In this document: positions 61,324-64,000 of the stretch, in pieces | How positions within the stretch are numbered: position 1 is the first letter of the stretch | How the letters are laid out: each line of letters starts with the position of its first letter | Assembly (NCBI RefSeq): GCF_025770735.1 | Contig: NZ_JAODPB010000001.1 | Span: 496,001 to 560,000, forward strand | DNA length: 64,000 nucleotides | Source: Shouchella tritolerans | GTDB taxonomy: Bacteria > Bacillota > Bacilli > Bacillales > Bacillaceae_D | Direction of reading: 5' to 3' | The notes under the pieces: generated by a model | Seen by the model: only the letters and a program-made list of their open reading frames with translations | The model's database searches: none | Told to the model about the DNA's origin: nothing | Position numbers and translations under genes: made by a program

Positions 61324-63546
61324 ATGGACTTTTTTGCAAAATCTGACCCTGTAGAAACCATTCGCGAGCATACAGAAGAGCTATTTATACGTTATGAACA
61401 ATTGAAAGTGAAGTATGGGGATCGCCTACCTTTAACAGAGCGGGATTGGTACTTGTTAAAAGTCATGGTGCTTTATCATGATGTTGGAAAAGCAGATACA
61501 TTTTTTCAGAATAAAATAAGAAACGCTTTAGGGAAGCCGTTGCTTCAAGCGGCCTCTTCGTTTGACGTGCAGCACAACTATTTATCTATCCTTGCTGTCC
61601 CCGTAAAGCAACTAGGTCTAGATAAAGAAGAGGAAAAACTTGTTATGCAGGCAATTGCTTATCACCATGAACGGGATCGCCCTGTTAACGTGTTAGAAGC
61701 GGTCGCTAACTATCGCGAAAATATTTTACCGATTTGTGACGAGTTGAGTACACATATGGGGATTGAAATTGAAGGGAAAATGAAACAAAAGCGGTTTGAT
61801 CGCATAAGCACATCCCAACGGTTTACCCCTAGTCACGGTCCAATTTTTTATCGATATGTACTATTAAAAGGATTATTGCACCGACTAGACCACGCCGCCT
61901 CAGCTCATGTCCCAATTGAATTAAGTCATGACTTGGCTGTTGGCGATTACGTCAACCGTTTTATGGAGCGAGAGTTTAATGGCGCGAAAAAAGAGCTGCA
62001 GCAGTTTACAGAGACCCATCAAGACAAGCATGTTGTTGTTGTGGCCCAGACTGGGATGGGGAAAACAGAAGCGGGATTGCTTTGGCTCGGAAAGGAAAAA
62101 GGGTTTTTTACGTTGCCTCTTCGCGTTAGTTTAAATGCGATGTACGATCGGATTGTTAACCCAGATAAAATTGGGTTCTCTCAAATAACAGATGACCATG
62201 GAGAGACTGCAACCGGTCTTCTGCATTCTACTAGCTTGGACTATTTGTTGGATACGATAGAGGGTGACGATTCCACGCTAGAAAAAGTCCATGCGCAATC
62301 AAAAGAATTTGCCAATAAATTGGTCGTTTCTACCATTGACCAAGTATTAAAATTTCCTTTCTTTTATCTCGGTTTTGAAAAAGAATATGCGACGATGGCT
62401 TCTTGCAAACTAATTATTGATGAATTGCAAGCGTATAACCCAAAGATTGCTGCACTGCTTGTACGCGCTATGGCCATGATCGATGAAATTGGCGGTTCCT
62501 TTTTAATCATGACAGCAACACTCCCTGACTTTTATTATAAAGCGCTCCAGCGGGAATTAAAGCAGCCCAACAAGCCTTTGCGCTATGGAGAATTTATAGA
62601 TGACCGGGTTAAACGGCATAACGTTTCGATTCGGGAAAAGTCGATACTCGATTGTGCGCAAGAAGCGGCTGAAGCAGGGAAGAAGAAAAAAGTCTTAATG
62701 ATTTGCAATACGGTTGATCAGGCAAGAACATTGTACCAAGAAGTTGTAAACCATCACCCTGATACACACTTGCTTCATTCTCGGTTTATCCAAAAGGACC
62801 GAAAGCGTTTAGAAGCAGAAATTCTCGCATTTGCTGAGAGTGAGGGTACTGGCATTTGGGTGACAACTCAGCTTGTGGAAGCAAGCCTTGACATTGATTT
62901 TGACGTACTCTATAGCGAAATGGCTTCTCTTGATAGCCTGTTTCAACGCTTAGGTCGCTGCAATCGCAAAGGGATAAAACCAATAGATATGACAAATGTC
63001 TATATCTTGATTAACGACGTGAGTGGTGTCGGCTCCGTTTATGATCAAGACATTTATCAGCGCAGTTTGGACTTGCTAAGTGAGCAGAGTGGTGTACTGT
63101 TAGAAACAAAAAAGCATGAGTTGATTCAACGTTTGTATGATGAAGAAGCTTTAGTGGGCACTGCCTTTAAAGCAGAGTTTGATGAAACATTGAGACAACT
63201 GAAATCTCGACCTCTTTATGAAATTGGCAAACAAAAAGCACAATCTTTGTTACGAGACTTTCAACAAAACCAGGTGGTTCCAGCCATGTTCTTAGAATTG
63301 GATGAGGTCCAGCAGGCGATCAACGATTGGGAAAATGCCAACAATCGATTTGAGCGGAAGGAGGACATCAAACGAGCAAAACGAAAGGCTCGACGTACGA
63401 TTGAACAATACTCCGTAAGCATAAATAAGTTCAAAAATCTAAGCATAAGTGACTTCTATGGGATAAAAGGATTGTATATAGCCGAATGCCGGTACGATAC
63501 AAAATTGGGATTATTAACGGAAGAAGCAGATGGTTTCTTTTCGTAG
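61324..63546 (+). CDS. cas3: Type I CRISPR helicase-nuclease Cas3
   Basis: 740 residues with nuclease and helicase domains on one chain. The HD nuclease is marked by VLYHDVGKAD (His52-Asp53) and AYHHERDRP. The helicase domain shows Walker A VVAQTGMGKTE, Walker B-like LIIDELQAY (a DExx variant), SAT-like LIMTATLPD, and motifs V-VI TTQLVEASLDIDFD and QRLGRCNRKG. It unwinds and degrades target DNA when recruited by Cascade. All metal and ATP residues seem intact. GGAGG precedes the ATG. Confidence 0.93.
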   Translation: MDFFAKSDPVETIREHTEELFIRYEQLKVKYGDRLPLTERDWYLLKVMVLYHDVGKADTFFQNKIRNALGKPLLQAASSFDVQHNYLSILAVPVKQLGLDKEEEKLVMQAIAYHHERDRPVNVLEAVANYRENILPICDELSTHMGIEIEGKMKQKRFDRISTSQRFTPSHGPIFYRYVLLKGLLHRLDHAASAHVPIELSHDLAVGDYVNRFMEREFNGAKKELQQFTETHQDKHVVVVAQTGMGKTEAGLLWLGKEKGFFTLPLRVSLNAMYDRIVNPDKIGFSQITDDHGETATGLLHSTSLDYLLDTIEGDDSTLEKVHAQSKEFANKLVVSTIDQVLKFPFFYLGFEKEYATMASCKLIIDELQAYNPKIAALLVRAMAMIDEIGGSFLIMTATLPDFYYKALQRELKQPNKPLRYGEFIDDRVKRHNVSIREKSILDCAQEAAEAGKKKKVLMICNTVDQARTLYQEVVNHHPDTHLLHSRFIQKDRKRLEAEILAFAESEGTGIWVTTQLVEASLDIDFDVLYSEMASLDSLFQRLGRCNRKGIKPIDMTNVYILINDVSGVGSVYDQDIYQRSLDLLSEQSGVLLETKKHELIQRLYDEEALVGTAFKAEFDETLRQLKSRPLYEIGKQKAQSLLRDFQQNQVVPAMFLELDEVQQAINDWENANNRFERKEDIKRAKRKARRTIEQYSVSINKFKNLSISDFYGIKGLYIAECRYDTKLGLLTEEADGFFS

Positions 63547-63565
63547 AAAAGGAAAGGGGAGCACT

Positions 63566-64000
63566 ATGCAGGAGAAAACGATTGGAGGGGTGGACATACA
63601 CTATCTCTTGCTGTGCAAAAGGAAACTGTGGCTGTTTAAACATGGCATTTCCATGGAAAATGAGTCTGATCGAGTCGCAGAAGGGAAGGTGCTTCACGAA
63701 ACAGCTTATCCAAGGGTCGAAACAAGGGAAATTCTCATAGACAACGCATTTAAAATTGACGCCATCGACGGTGAATATGTCCGGGAAGTAAAACTGTCAA
63801 GCCGAATGAAAGACTCGGATAAAATGCAAATGCTGTTTTACCTTTACCAGCTTGATCAAAAAGGGGTAAAGAAAAAAGGACTAATTAGCTATACAAAGGA
63901 AAAGCGAACGCTTGAAATGGTGCTTGGGGAAAAGGAAAAACAACAAGTCAAACAAGCAATCGCTGAGGCTTATGAGGTAACAAAACAACCAAAACCGCCA
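63566..64000 (+). CDS. cas4: CRISPR-associated exonuclease Cas4 (3-prime end cut off by window)
   Basis: 145 codons are visible; the gene runs past the window. Cas4 features: first Fe-S Cys in YLLLCKRKLWLF, the RecB-type nuclease residues in KIDAIDGEYVREVKLSSR (Asp and Glu-x-Lys), and KDSDKMQMLFYLYQL. The C-terminal three-Cys cluster lies outside. Cas4 trims pre-spacers and helps set PAM and orientation. ATG at 63566 follows AAAGGGGAG and is 19 nt after cas3. cas1 and cas2 are expected next. Confidence 0.9.
   Translation, partial: MQEKTIGGVDIHYLLLCKRKLWLFKHGISMENESDRVAEGKVLHETAYPRVETREILIDNAFKIDAIDGEYVREVKLSSRMKDSDKMQMLFYLYQLDQKGVKKKGLISYTKEKRTLEMVLGEKEKQQVKQAIAEAYEVTKQPKPP

Overview
The window comes from a low-to-moderate GC, spore-forming Bacillaceae chromosome. 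The signs are consensus GGAGG ribosome binding sites, frequent TTG/GTG starts, three rap-type phosphatase genes with small phr genes, a YuzF homologue, a YdbD-like manganese catalase, and a CcpA-type cre site. Gene content is most like the alkaliphile Shouchella (Bacillus) clausii; that species call is from memory, not a search. No rRNA or tRNA gene was seen.

Layout. 1-6.3 kb: end of a membrane protein gene, a decayed IS3-family element, a TetR-controlled two-gene ABC exporter operon, a decayed IS1595-like transposase and a GrpB-family gene. 6.4-12.2 kb: a divergent sugar locus with a lactose/cellobiose-type PTS (IIB, IIC on the minus strand, IIA on the plus strand), a GH4 phospho-glycosidase, a MupG-family (DUF871) 6-phospho-muramidase and a BadF-family amino-sugar kinase. 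Together they suggest uptake and cleavage of a cell-wall-derived or other amino-sugar disaccharide. 12.3-14.5 kb: two short type I-C-like CRISPR arrays with near-identical 180-bp leaders and no I-C cas genes nearby. 15.3-21.8 kb: a binding-protein ABC importer followed by a YesM-type kinase and an AraC-type response regulator. 21.9-41.5 kb: mixed accessory and housekeeping genes, including three Rap paralogues (two with intact phr genes, one with a phr remnant), ribokinase, a two-component system next to an ABC transporter and a DUF4097 protein, a frameshifted DUF418 gene, pirin, an amidohydrolase, an aminoglycoside 6-adenylyltransferase and manganese catalase. 42.0-50.0 kb: a ten-gene catabolic operon (IclR regulator, TRAP transporter, SDR dehydrogenase, DUF296 protein, acyl-CoA synthetase, thiolase, DUF35 protein) with a clear promoter and paired operators. 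50.3-52.9 kb: two broken genes, a frameshifted coiled-coil/DUF2325 gene and a WYL regulator with an in-frame stop. 53.1-64.0 kb: a type I-B CRISPR-Cas locus with 56 repeats (55 spacers), then cas6, cas8b/cst1, cas7/cst2, cas5, cas3 and the start of cas4; cas1 and cas2 presumably lie past the window edge.

Working together: the I-B array is probably transcribed leftward from a leader just upstream of cas6, because its degenerate repeats lie at the left end. An intrinsic-terminator-like hairpin separates the Cascade genes from cas3. Two spacers, far apart in the array, are variants of one sequence. The best candidates for less-described biology are the MupG/GH4/BadF PTS locus, the TRAP-thiolase-DUF35-DUF296 operon of unknown substrate, and the state of the CRISPR region (interrupted neighbouring WYL regulator, internal terminator, orphan I-C arrays). 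None of these is proven novel by sequence reading alone.
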